The notes under the pieces are model-generated. The model did no database searches. It was not told the DNA's origin and was given only the letters and a program-made list of their open reading frames with translations. DNA of 64,000 nt from Lactobacillus kimbladii (GTDB lineage Bacteria > Bacillota > Bacilli > Lactobacillales > Lactobacillaceae): NCBI RefSeq assembly GCF_000970755.1, contig NZ_KQ034007.1, forward strand, positions 1,991,705 to 2,055,704, read 5' to 3'. A program made the position numbers and the translations under genes. Positions 1 through 7,850 of this stretch are shown here, in pieces (within the stretch, counting starts at the first letter, position 1; the number at the start of each line of letters is the position of its first letter).

Positions 1-1846
1 GTTGTTTGGCGAAAAGCTTACGCAAGTTGTCCATAACATCTGTATATGTTGCAACAGTTGAGCGCTGATTTTTACCAACTGGCGTAGAATCAACACTAAC
101 TATATTTTTAATGTCACCATTCTTTAAGTTCTTAACCCAACTAGGCCCATCATTTTGATTTTTCTGTGCTTTAAGCGCTGGAATTAAGGAATCAAGAATT
201 AAAGTAGTTTTACCAGCACCCGAAAATCCAGTAACAGAAGTTAAACGATTGACAGGTATTTGCACATGCAAGTTTCTTAAGTTAAAACGTTCAGTAACAT
301 CAAGTTCTACTTTGCCGCGTTTAAAAATTTGGTTTTTATCAGCCCTGGGGCGAACAAATAGTGGTGCCTTACCAGTTAAATAAGGCCCAATCAAAGATCT
401 TTTGTCATGTTCTATCTCTTTAGGTATTCCCTGGGAAATAATTTTTCCACCCTGACTACCTGAACCTGGACCAATTTCAATTACCCAATCAGCCGCATTA
501 ATAATGGCAGTTTCATGGTCAACAACAACTAAGGAATTGCCTTGATTAACCAATTCATGAAATACGTCAATTAGCCCGGCTACATTGTCTGGGTGTAAGC
601 CGACCGATGGTTCATCTAAAACATAGAGCACTCCTGTAGTTTCGGTACGTAGCGTTCTGCCAAGCTGGATACGTTGAAGTTCCCCAGTGGAAAGACTGCT
701 TGCTTGTCTATCTATGCTCAAATAATCTAGTCCTAATTTTAATAAAGGCTTTACTTGGTGCAGCAATTCACCAGTTAAATTTGCTGCTAAGTCCTGCATG
801 TCTTGTGGCAAACTAGCTAAAATCTTATCCATATAGTGCTCTAATTCACCTAAAGTCAGTTTCTCAGCTTCAACAATATTTTTACCGGCAACTAGCTGCT
901 GCCAGCGACTAGGATCAATCCGATAGCCATGACAGCGTGGGCAAGTGCTAAATTTATAAAAAGAGTTAATTCTTTGCAATCCTCGCTCCGACTTTGTAGT
1001 TTTACGCGAGTTAGCCACCGCATTATAGGCATTCTCATATAGCGCATCAAGATGATAAACCCGACCAGTTGAAGTTGGCAAGTCAATGGGGATTTTTCTT
1101 TCTTTACCATGGAGCACGATATCTTTTTCTTTAGCATTCAATTCTTTATATGGAATATCAGTCCGTACACCTAGTTCACGGGCAATACGCCACATCCAAT
1201 TTCGACCAGGAATTTGCCAAGTGGCTACTGCACCTTTTTCAAGTGATAAATTTTCATCAGCAATAATTTTACTATCATCGATCTGTTCAACTGTTCCTAG
1301 ACCTTGGCATTTTTGACACGCCCCATCTGAATTAAACGCAAAGTCTTCAGCGCTGAAAGCATAAAATTGTACGCCACATGTAGGACACGTCAAGCGACCC
1401 ATTGCTTTCCCAGTTAAATCCATTGCTTCAGCAATTTTTATGGTTGGTGGAACCCTATGACCATTAGGACATACAGGTGAACCTAAACGGGAAAAAATTA
1501 ATCGTAAGATATTAAAGACTTCCGTTACTGTGCCAACAGTTGAGCGCACTCCCGGAACAGCCGGTCGCTGTCTTAATGCCAGTGCTGAGGGAATATGCTT
1601 GACCTCATCAACTTGTGCACGACCAACTTGACTAATTCGTCGCCTAGTATAGGCTGCTAGAGAATCAAGATAACGTCTAGCACCTTCTGAATAGAGAATA
1701 CCCATTGCTAAGCTGGATTTTCCAGAACCGCTTAAGCCAGAGATGGCTACAAATTTATGTAAGGGAATATTAACGTTAATATTTTTGAGATTATTAACTC
1801 TACCACCGATAACTTCAATTTTTGACGGTTGTTCTTGGTACTTCAT
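1..1846 (-). CDS. UvrA-like excinuclease ATPase paralogue (partial, C-terminus beyond window)
   Basis: An ABC-type ATPase of the UvrA family, read from its ATG for 615 codons to the window edge. Visible features in order are a first Walker A (GLSGSGKSS, about residue 38), zinc-ligand cysteine pairs of the CPTC..CQKCQG and CPRCHG types, an ABC signature (LSTGELQRIQLG), a Walker B (LYVLDEPSVGLHP), and a second Walker A (GFSGAGKTT). The protein is compact, with the second ATPase starting near residue 540. This fits the short UvrA paralogues (drug-resistance or UvrA2 class) better than housekeeping UvrA of about 950 residues, and no uvrB neighbours it here. Its ATG overlaps the stop of the upstream hydrolase as TAATG, so translation is probably coupled. 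Family call is firm; a repair versus resistance role is inference. Confidence 0.85.
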   Translation of the reverse strand, partial: MKYQEQPSKIEVIGGRVNNLKNINVNIPLHKFVAISGLSGSGKSSLAMGILYSEGARRYLDSLAAYTRRRISQVGRAQVDEVKHIPSALALRQRPAVPGVRSTVGTVTEVFNILRLIFSRLGSPVCPNGHRVPPTIKIAEAMDLTGKAMGRLTCPTCGVQFYAFSAEDFAFNSDGACQKCQGLGTVEQIDDSKIIADENLSLEKGAVATWQIPGRNWMWRIARELGVRTDIPYKELNAKEKDIVLHGKERKIPIDLPTSTGRVYHLDALYENAYNAVANSRKTTKSERGLQRINSFYKFSTCPRCHGYRIDPSRWQQLVAGKNIVEAEKLTLGELEHYMDKILASLPQDMQDLAANLTGELLHQVKPLLKLGLDYLSIDRQASSLSTGELQRIQLGRTLRTETTGVLYVLDEPSVGLHPDNVAGLIDVFHELVNQGNSLVVVDHETAIINAADWVIEIGPGSGSQGGKIISQGIPKEIEHDKRSLIGPYLTGKAPLFVRPRADKNQIFKRGKVELDVTERFNLRNLHVQIPVNRLTSVTGFSGAGKTTLILDSLIPALKAQKNQNDGPSWVKNLKNGDIKNIVSVDSTPVGKNQRSTVATYTDVMDNLRKLFAKQ

Positions 1847-2712
1847 TAATGATTATCCTTTCTTTTAATTGGCTTTAATGGCTTATTGGGTTTCTTCAAC
1901 AAGTATTGCCTAATTGCTTGAATTACCTGCTTATTTTGCGGCAAGTCTGAATGATCAGCTTTTTCACCCGTGACTGTTATTGCAGTATAGTTCTTGACCT
2001 GATTTTGAAAAATAAATTTTCCGGCCGCAACACTTGTTTCGGGTACGATCCCATCTGATTCATAATTTTTGCCCCCAGAAAGAGAATAAACTTTTAAAAA
2101 TGCTGGTAGTTTTTCACGATTTTTTATAAAATCTGCTAGCATTTGCGTCCGGTTATTAATATTACTTTCCGTAAAATTATAAGGAGTTCCTAAAGTCATT
2201 AACTTCTTTATCTTAATGTTATCAGAATATTCAGAATAATAATGTTCCAGCCAGTAAGTCCAAATCAAACCACCGTTAGAATGACCAAACGCTTTAAAAT
2301 TATTAAACTTATAGTTTTGAATTAGTGATTCAAATGCCACATCCAACCACTTTGCCTGTTTTTTAATATTTGTATAACCGTCTTTATTGTTATCAAAGCC
2401 AATAATAATAAAGGGCTCCAAATCGTTTTTACCAATAGAGCCACTGTAAGTTAGTTTTGCTTCACGTGAAACTTTAATTTTTATTACACTGTGTCTATTG
2501 AGAGTAGTTTTATTCAACTCATCAATTAAATCATTGAAACGTTCAGTTGTAGCACTGGAGCCAGGTACCATTATTACAGGCGAAAGCAGCGACTTGCTAA
2601 GTTCTGCTCTTGATTTATTATCCTTTTTCATCCAAAAGAAACTGGGGACAGCCAGCATAATTAAAACAATTATGACCAAGACTAACCATTTATAATTAGG
2701 ATTTTTACTCAT
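1846..2712 (-). CDS. DUF915-type alpha/beta hydrolase, membrane-anchored
   Basis: A predicted extracytoplasmic alpha/beta hydrolase. An N-terminal hydrophobic segment (about residues 9-27) looks like a signal anchor. It is followed by 'VMVPGSSATTERF' (oxyanion region) and the nucleophile elbow GHSNGG. 'LMTLGTPYNF' and the late 'DHSDLPQN' supply the probable acid/histidine surroundings. This layout is that of the DUF915 cell-surface hydrolases of lactobacilli. I chose the ATG at 2712 because it has a good upstream ribosome site (GAAGGA); a longer reading from 2739 would run further into the preceding PTS gene. The start overlaps that gene's stop by eight bases and the stop overlaps the UvrA paralogue start, so the three form one operon. 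Substrate unknown. Confidence 0.8.
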   Translation of the reverse strand: MSKNPNYKWLVLVIIVLIMLAVPSFFWMKKDNKSRAELSKSLLSPVIMVPGSSATTERFNDLIDELNKTTLNRHSVIKIKVSREAKLTYSGSIGKNDLEPFIIIGFDNNKDGYTNIKKQAKWLDVAFESLIQNYKFNNFKAFGHSNGGLIWTYWLEHYYSEYSDNIKIKKLMTLGTPYNFTESNINNRTQMLADFIKNREKLPAFLKVYSLSGGKNYESDGIVPETSVAAGKFIFQNQVKNYTAITVTGEKADHSDLPQNKQVIQAIRQYLLKKPNKPLKPIKRKDNH

Positions 2713-4012
2713 CTGATCGTTCCTTCTTCTGATAAGCAATTCTTATTCCGATTTTTTCATTAATTCTAATTACTGGCAAAAGCAAAATTATATCTAACAG
2801 AAACAGCAGTAATGTAAAAATCAGCGTTGGCCAATTACCATTAGTACCGAAAAATGAAACTAAAATTCCCGGGGTTCCTTTTAATATTTGATAAACACTA
2901 ACAGGAATAATATGTACGCTGATAGCGAAAGCAGCCAAGGTCATATTAATAATCGGAATTAAAACACTAGGCAATACGAACACAGGATTTAAGATTAAAG
3001 GCAAACCAATTGTAAACCCTAAGGTAGAACCAAAAGCAGCTGGTAATAAATTAATTTTAGCATTTATTTCATTTTCTCTATTACCTCGCCTTATTAAAAG
3101 CAATACAATCACAGCTAAAGCAACACTAGCACCACCCATTATGCCATAGCTGTTAATGAGTGAACTGCCCAAGTATTTATACGGCACATTCCAAGAATTA
3201 CCGTGTTTTAATGTATAAGTTAAGTTTTCAGCGGTAAAAGCATTGTTAACCGTTCCCGATAAAGACCGCAACGGATAACCAATCCCAAGCCAGTCTAAAA
3301 AAGTAATTACGGCAGAAAGTATTAATACTTCGCCAAAATTATTAGTTGTCTGAACTCGACTGACAATTTCATTAAAACTGGCAGAGTTAAGCAACTTAAG
3401 TTGTAGTTCATATATCAAAATACCCAAAAGAATGCCCAGCATTAATGAAATACCACTAGGTAAAGCAGCATCCCCTGCCCTTTTTTGAATTATCTTTGTT
3501 CCCTCATCTTTTACGTAAGAAAAATCTTTCCCTAATAAATGAAATATTTGTCCCACACAATATCCTATAATTAAGGCTATAAAAACCGCATTAATTTGTA
3601 ACAAACTGGCAGTAAACGGCATGCGGGCATTACGACCACTACTAGATGCATATGAACAAAAAAGCATAATTAAAACCGCTGTTAAGCCGGCCATGGTTGA
3701 ATCTTTATGGTAAAGCCGTGCAGTATAACGGGCCATAAAATAACTGGCATAGACGCCAAAAACACCAAAAGTAATTTCTACCATTCCGCGACATACAAAA
3801 GAACCACCATACCAAATGTGATCTGATAAAACTGTATCTAAATTAAAAATATTATAAATCAGACCATTGGGTGTAAAAATCAGATCATTAAACAGCTTAA
3901 AATATGAGCCAACCACTGCAATCGGCATCAGTATTGCCATGGTATGTCTTGTCGCACGAAAAAAAGAAAATTCCTGCATACGTGCTACGATATCGATAGT
4001 AAATTCTTTCAT
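2705..4012 (-). CDS. PTS sugar transporter subunit IIC, lactose/cellobiose family (orphan)
   Basis: A membrane permease of the PTS IIC lactose/cellobiose (CelB-like) family, about 435 residues with about ten hydrophobic segments. The N-terminus 'FFRATRHTMAILMPIAVVGS' and the central 'NSYGIMGGASVALAV' are typical of this fold. No IIA or IIB gene lies beside it, so it would have to borrow these components. I prefer the ATG at 4012, preceded by AGGA at good spacing, over the ATG six codons upstream, which has no ribosome site. It begins the operon that continues into the DUF915 hydrolase and the UvrA paralogue, an odd combination. A PTS IIC-like protein with a non-sugar or regulatory role cannot be excluded. 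Confidence 0.82.
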   Translation of the reverse strand: MKEFTIDIVARMQEFSFFRATRHTMAILMPIAVVGSYFKLFNDLIFTPNGLIYNIFNLDTVLSDHIWYGGSFVCRGMVEITFGVFGVYASYFMARYTARLYHKDSTMAGLTAVLIMLFCSYASSSGRNARMPFTASLLQINAVFIALIIGYCVGQIFHLLGKDFSYVKDEGTKIIQKRAGDAALPSGISLMLGILLGILIYELQLKLLNSASFNEIVSRVQTTNNFGEVLILSAVITFLDWLGIGYPLRSLSGTVNNAFTAENLTYTLKHGNSWNVPYKYLGSSLINSYGIMGGASVALAVIVLLLIRRGNRENEINAKINLLPAAFGSTLGFTIGLPLILNPVFVLPSVLIPIINMTLAAFAISVHIIPVSVYQILKGTPGILVSFFGTNGNWPTLIFTLLLFLLDIILLLPVIRINEKIGIRIAYQKKERSDE

Positions 4013-4161
4013 TAATTCTGATCCTAACATTGAATATTGTATTTAAAATAAAATAATACTCTATTTTTTTATTGCTAGCTATTTTTTATGCCGTTAATTA
4101 TTTTTTCTTATTAGTTATGAATAAAATGGTATAATGAATGTATATTTTAAGGGGTTTAAAA

Positions 4162-4395
4162 ATGAGCAGAAAGAAAATCGAATTAACTGAAAAAGTAGCA
4201 AAGTTAACAGAAAAATATTTAGAAGTTAACGATACCGATTTTAATGACTTAATTAACAAGGCATTAAAGCTATACCTGATGGATCACTTGAATTCCAGTC
4301 AAATCAAAGAAGCCCTTAAAAAGACCGATGATTTTAACTCTAAATACGCTGGCAAATGGTTTCAGGAAAGTATTGAAGACTTGAACAAATACTAA
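4162..4395 (+). CDS. Small protein, possible ribbon-helix-helix DNA-binding type
   Basis: A 77-residue charged protein, divergent from the PTS IIC gene. The start ATG follows AAGGGG at good spacing and a -10 hexamer TATAAT at 4130-4135. The pattern 'KIELTEKVAKLTEKYLEVNDTD' (given in part) followed by 'LINKALKLYLMDHL' resembles the strand-helix-helix of CopG/MetJ-type antitoxins and small repressors. No toxin gene is adjacent, so it is not called as an antitoxin. A strong hairpin terminator follows. Expression as a real gene is likely; the fold assignment is inference from pattern only. Confidence 0.6.
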   Translation: MSRKKIELTEKVAKLTEKYLEVNDTDFNDLINKALKLYLMDHLNSSQIKEALKKTDDFNSKYAGKWFQESIEDLNKY

Positions 4396-4414
4396 TTTTT
4401 TAAATGGACACTTA

Positions 4415-4447
4415 AAAAGAGCAAGATAATGAACATCTTGCTCTTTT
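4415..4447. terminator. Bidirectional intrinsic terminator
   Basis: A 13-bp perfect stem (AAAAGAGCAAGAT / ATCTTGCTCTTTT) with a seven-base loop and U/A-rich flanks on both sides. It lies between two convergent genes, the small plus-strand gene and the minus-strand DUF975 gene, and can serve both. Confidence 0.85.
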
Positions 4448-4466
4448 AATTTGTTTTGTTATCAAT

Positions 4467-5174
4467 TTATTTTTTTAAATAACGATCACCGGCTAGCCTG
4501 CGGTAAAAATTAGCTTTAGTTGTCTGCTCGTACGGAACTAACCAAATATAACCAATGCCTAAAGTTAGTACACTCAAAAGATACCAGCCAATAAAACTTA
4601 AATTTAATACAAATAATTCCCATTTATGCCCGTTCATTAACTGGCGACTTGCAGTAATCGCTGTTGTTGCGTGAACTTCTTGTCCACTTTCCACTAAGTC
4701 ATTAACAATATATGGCGTCATGGCATAAGAATAAGACTTAATTAAGCCTGGGATAACTAATAATAGAGACCACAGAAATTGAAAAATATACCCACAAAGA
4801 TAATTCAAAAATTCCGGTACAAACCGGCCATCAGTAAAAGCAGAAAAAATACCTTTAAAAAAGCCTAGTCTTTCTCCACGAGCAAAATGTAAGAAAGTAA
4901 CTACCATACTCAGCATAAAAAAGCTGCCAATAAAAGTTAAACCCGTATCAGGACCTAATTGTCCTGCCCAAAATGCTGGCTTAAACAGCGAATCAATTGA
5001 GCCAGTTCCCATGACATCATTCACACTATTCACAGTCTTAAGCGAACCATTTACTACTGGTCTGGCAAAAAAGAAACCAACAAATAGCGTCATTACGAAA
5101 CCAATACTAATAGCCCAGCCCCAGTTATGACGCAGTTGATTCTTAGCTTCTAGTTTTAGTTCTGCTCTGTTCAT
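4467..5174 (-). CDS. DUF975 family integral membrane protein
   Basis: A 235-residue membrane protein starting MNRAELKLEAKNQLRHNWGW, the characteristic N-terminus of DUF975 proteins: an amphipathic cytoplasmic stretch, then the first membrane helix. About five hydrophobic segments follow (near residues 20-40, 75-100, 125-150, 185-210). The mid-region 'YSYAMTPYIVND' and the final 'YEQTTKANFYRRL' are also typical. AGGAG precedes the ATG. It stands alone, between a terminator and the 87-bp repeat. No biochemical function is established for the family. Confidence 0.8.
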   Translation of the reverse strand: MNRAELKLEAKNQLRHNWGWAISIGFVMTLFVGFFFARPVVNGSLKTVNSVNDVMGTGSIDSLFKPAFWAGQLGPDTGLTFIGSFFMLSMVVTFLHFARGERLGFFKGIFSAFTDGRFVPEFLNYLCGYIFQFLWSLLLVIPGLIKSYSYAMTPYIVNDLVESGQEVHATTAITASRQLMNGHKWELFVLNLSFIGWYLLSVLTLGIGYIWLVPYEQTTKANFYRRLAGDRYLKK

Positions 5175-5247
5175 ACTTATCTCCTTATCTAGTATATATT
5201 AAATATATTTTACCCCCTAGCAATAGCAGTTAGCAAAGAAAACACAA

Positions 5248-5334
5248 AAAAAGCCTAGTTCCACCAACATCGGAACTAAGCTCACACAGTGTTTGTGTCA
5301 CCATTACTGACCACATTATAGAAATTTTACATTT
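5248..5334. repeat. 87-bp direct repeat, copy A, with built-in minus-strand terminator
   Basis: These 87 bases recur without a mismatch at 13312-13398, in the same orientation, 8,064 bases away. Read on the minus strand the repeat contains a small CACA/TGTG hairpin. After it comes an 11-bp stem (AGCTTAGTTCC / GGAACTAGGCT, one G-T pair) ending in TTTTT, a good intrinsic terminator. Copy A overlaps the stop codon of the PTS IIA gene by two bases, so the island ends exactly where the repeat begins. Only the poly-A length (7 versus 5) differs just outside. Confidence 0.95.
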
Positions 5335-5749
5335 ATTCGTCTTCTTTATCCAAGCTTTTTTTACTTTGGTTAACATAAACCAAAGAATCTTTTGCTTGAT
5401 TAACTAACTTCTTGATTGCTTCTTCACTAAAATATTCCTGCGAACTATTTAAAGCTACACTCATTATAATAGGCAAATTCATTCCAGCTATTATGTGAGT
5501 ATGCGGTCGATTAATATACTTATAAAATTTTTGGTTCACACTACCAGATGCAATATCCGTAAAAATGAAGACCTCATCTTCTTTTTTAAATTTACTCATT
5601 ACATTTGCAACTTCTGAATCGATTTTTTTGTTTTCCATATATGCACATAGTACACAAACATCAAGATCTGTATGGGTCAAATACTTTAAAGTATCCTCAA
5701 TACCCTTAGCCATAGCATGATGTGAAGCAATTACAATTTTTCTATCCAT
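5333..5749 (-). CDS. PTS mannose-family IIA component
   Basis: A 138-residue IIA domain of the mannose/fructose/sorbose PTS family. It accepts phosphate from HPr and passes it to IIB. The N-terminus reads 'KIVIASHHAMAKG', with His10 the expected phosphorylation site, followed by 'DEVFIFTDIASGSVNQKF' typical of this fold. It is a free-standing IIA, the last gene of the operon, nine bases after the IID stop, and it runs into the 87-bp repeat whose hairpin would terminate the operon. The end 'LDKEDE' falls exactly at the repeat boundary. Sugar specificity cannot be read from IIA. Confidence 0.93.
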   Translation of the reverse strand: MDRKIVIASHHAMAKGIEDTLKYLTHTDLDVCVLCAYMENKKIDSEVANVMSKFKKEDEVFIFTDIASGSVNQKFYKYINRPHTHIIAGMNLPIIMSVALNSSQEYFSEEAIKKLVNQAKDSLVYVNQSKKSLDKEDE

Positions 5750-5758
5750 TCAATAACC

Positions 5759-6586
5759 TTAAGCTTTAAAAATTCCTAAAAAGGTTCCAACGAGTGCTAT
5801 TAAGATAACTAAAAATATAATCTTAGTTGGAGTCCATTTTTTATTATCCAATAATTTATAAATAAAGAAAGTAAACACAGCTGGTAATAATGCTGGCATT
5901 ATTTTATCTAAAATGTCGGTTTGAATATTCATTGATACTTTACCAAACTTAAAGACATACGGTACTGAAACTTTGACTACCGTAGCAACTAAGGCACCTA
6001 TAACTGTGACCCCCATTACTGATGCAGCCTCGGTAAAAGTATTTATCTTATCTCCTAAAGTGTCAATTAGTCTTGTTCCAGATGAATAGCCAACATGGTA
6101 CAGCCAAACTTTCATAATATTAAATAAAATATTAACCAAAAACCAAATTATTGCTCCAAGCGGATTACCTTGCAAAGCCATATATCCAGCGATTGATCCC
6201 ATAATAGTGGGCCATAGTACCCAGAATATTGTATCACCAATACCCGCTAACGGTCCCATAATACTAGTTTTAAAAGATTGAACTGTTGGCAATGCCTTGA
6301 CTCCATCTTTTTCTTCCATAGCTACCGTGGTACCTAGCACTATATTTGCTAAATACGGAGTAGTATTAAAGTAGTTAAAGTGATTTTTTAGTGAGGCCTG
6401 GTAATCTGAATCTTTCGGATAAATTTTACGCAATAGCGGAGCCATAGACCATACTAGTGACGGGCCCAGTTGTGACTCATAATTAAATAGATTCACGCAT
6501 ATCCAATTAAATCGTAACGATGCCCACGTCAAATCTTTTTTTGTAACGTGGTAGCTTGATTTGTTTTCAACATTTTTATTCATCAT
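5759..6586 (-). CDS. PTS mannose-family IID component
   Basis: An integral membrane IID subunit of about 275 residues. It pairs with IIC to form the sugar channel. Recognisable features are 'FNYESQLGPSLVWSMAPLL' near the N-terminus, 'TSIMGPLAGIGDTIFW' in the middle (the conserved IID loop), and 'GTTVAMEE'. A longer reading from 6607 exists, but GGAGAAG lies directly before the ATG pair at 6586/6583, so I place the start at 6586. It overlaps the end of the IIC gene by about ten bases. IIC-IID coupling of this kind is normal for the family. Confidence 0.93.
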   Translation of the reverse strand: MMNKNVENKSSYHVTKKDLTWASLRFNWICVNLFNYESQLGPSLVWSMAPLLRKIYPKDSDYQASLKNHFNYFNTTPYLANIVLGTTVAMEEKDGVKALPTVQSFKTSIMGPLAGIGDTIFWVLWPTIMGSIAGYMALQGNPLGAIIWFLVNILFNIMKVWLYHVGYSSGTRLIDTLGDKINTFTEAASVMGVTVIGALVATVVKVSVPYVFKFGKVSMNIQTDILDKIMPALLPAVFTFFIYKLLDNKKWTPTKIIFLVILIALVGTFLGIFKA

Positions 6587-7367
6587 AATCTTCTCCAGTT
6601 GTATCATTTTTAGCTACTGCTTGGTTTTGGCTATATTTATTTTTGTCAATCTCAGAATTAAAGTACCAGTATGCTGCTGCTAAACCTAATAATGCTATAC
6701 CAATTATTGGTATTTTGATAAAAGCTGCCAAAACAAATCCCGCAACTAGAAAAGGTAAGAACTTTTTCACTGGCATATAGTGTAGCAGCATTGCAATACC
6801 AACTACAGGTAATAAGCCACCAGCAACTGTTAATCCATCTGTTATCCAAGTAGGTATAAATTTCAAAATCATTTTAATTGCAGTTGGTCCAACTAAAACT
6901 ACTATTGCAGTAGGTAAAGCTGTCTCAACAAAACATAAAACGGGTCCTGCGTATCCCCAGCGTAGCATTTGCTTCCACTTTTTTTCTTCATTAAGAGTCT
7001 GCATTTTATGAGCAACAAAGTTGGCTATAATTCTCCGTAAAACTTCTAACTGAATTGCTAATAAGCCAACAGGTATGCCAACAGCAATGGCAGTTTTTAA
7101 ACCTGTACCTGTTCTAATTGCGACAAATGCACCTACAATAGTTGCTAACCCATAATTAGGAACTGAAGCTCCTCCTAAAGCTGCGACCCCTAACATCATT
7201 AACTGGAATGTACCTGCAACAACCATAGCTGTATGTAAATCACCCATAATTAAACCAGTGGCCAAACCGACTATTACGGGAAAATATGTCAATAAAACTA
7301 TCCCATCTTCATCCATAGTCATGTATCCAGCTAAAATAATGATCAGGATATCTTGTAAAATCTCCAT
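6576..7367 (-). CDS. PTS mannose-family IIC component
   Basis: A 263-residue membrane permease. 'MVVAGTFQLMMLGVAALGGASVPNY' (given here only as key residues: GTFQLM, GGASVPNY) is the signature of mannose-family IIC proteins, and 'GIPVGLLAIQLEVLRR' follows. About eight hydrophobic segments are visible. AAGGAG lies before the ATG. The gene follows the IIB stop by two bases and overlaps IID. Together with IIA, IIB and IID it makes a complete permease. The high hydrophobicity of the final 40 residues before a charged tail is normal. Confidence 0.93.
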   Translation of the reverse strand: MEILQDILIIILAGYMTMDEDGIVLLTYFPVIVGLATGLIMGDLHTAMVVAGTFQLMMLGVAALGGASVPNYGLATIVGAFVAIRTGTGLKTAIAVGIPVGLLAIQLEVLRRIIANFVAHKMQTLNEEKKWKQMLRWGYAGPVLCFVETALPTAIVVLVGPTAIKMILKFIPTWITDGLTVAGGLLPVVGIAMLLHYMPVKKFLPFLVAGFVLAAFIKIPIIGIALLGLAAAYWYFNSEIDKNKYSQNQAVAKNDTTGEDYDE

Positions 7368-7369
7368 TA

Positions 7370-7849
7370 TTATTCTCCTTTTTTATCGAAATAATCTTTC
7401 TCAGGATCATTAGGAACAAATTGTAATTTTATCGGAACACCATATTCATGGATTTTATTTAAATCAGCTTTTTCTTTTTCATTTAATGCGATAAATTTAG
7501 TAATTTGCGTACGATCATCCGACTTAAAAATTATTCCCAAATTTACCTTGGGTATTTTGATACCTGCTTCAAGCATTTTAACTATAGTTTCTGGCTCTTT
7601 TACCAAAACAAGTACTCGTTGATTATCATATTTTCCAGCTTTGAAATTATTAAGCGCTTTTTCAGTGTCAATTATTGACATCCCTGTACCAGCCGGCTTC
7701 ACAATTCTCATACTTGTTTTCATATTTTCATTTTTACTAACTTCATCATCAATAACCATAAATCTGTTGACTTGCAAGTACTGATACCAAGCATTAACTA
7801 TTACTCCGTGAACCAGTCTTTGATCAACTCTTGCTAATACTACTGTCAT
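7370..7849 (-). CDS. PTS mannose-family IIB component (copy 2, next to IIC)
   Basis: A 159-residue IIB protein. The start 'MTVVLARVDQRLVHGVIV' places the phosphorylatable histidine at residue 14. Most family members have RLxHGQV at this point; here the Gln is replaced (HGVIV), as in the other IIB of this operon (HGIIV). I use the ATG at 7849; a GTG four codons earlier lies inside the glycosidase reading frame and has no better ribosome site. The start overlaps the glycosidase stop, so translation may be coupled. It probably serves the adjacent IIC-IID channel. Confidence 0.9.
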   Translation of the reverse strand: MTVVLARVDQRLVHGVIVNAWYQYLQVNRFMVIDDEVSKNENMKTSMRIVKPAGTGMSIIDTEKALNNFKAGKYDNQRVLVLVKEPETIVKMLEAGIKIPKVNLGIIFKSDDRTQITKFIALNEKEKADLNKIHEYGVPIKLQFVPNDPEKDYFDKKGE

Positions 7850-7850
7850 A

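Noticed and set aside
2458-2473. TGCTTCACGTGAAACT as a parS site
   Set aside because: Two mismatches to the consensus and located inside the hydrolase coding sequence; could be chance.
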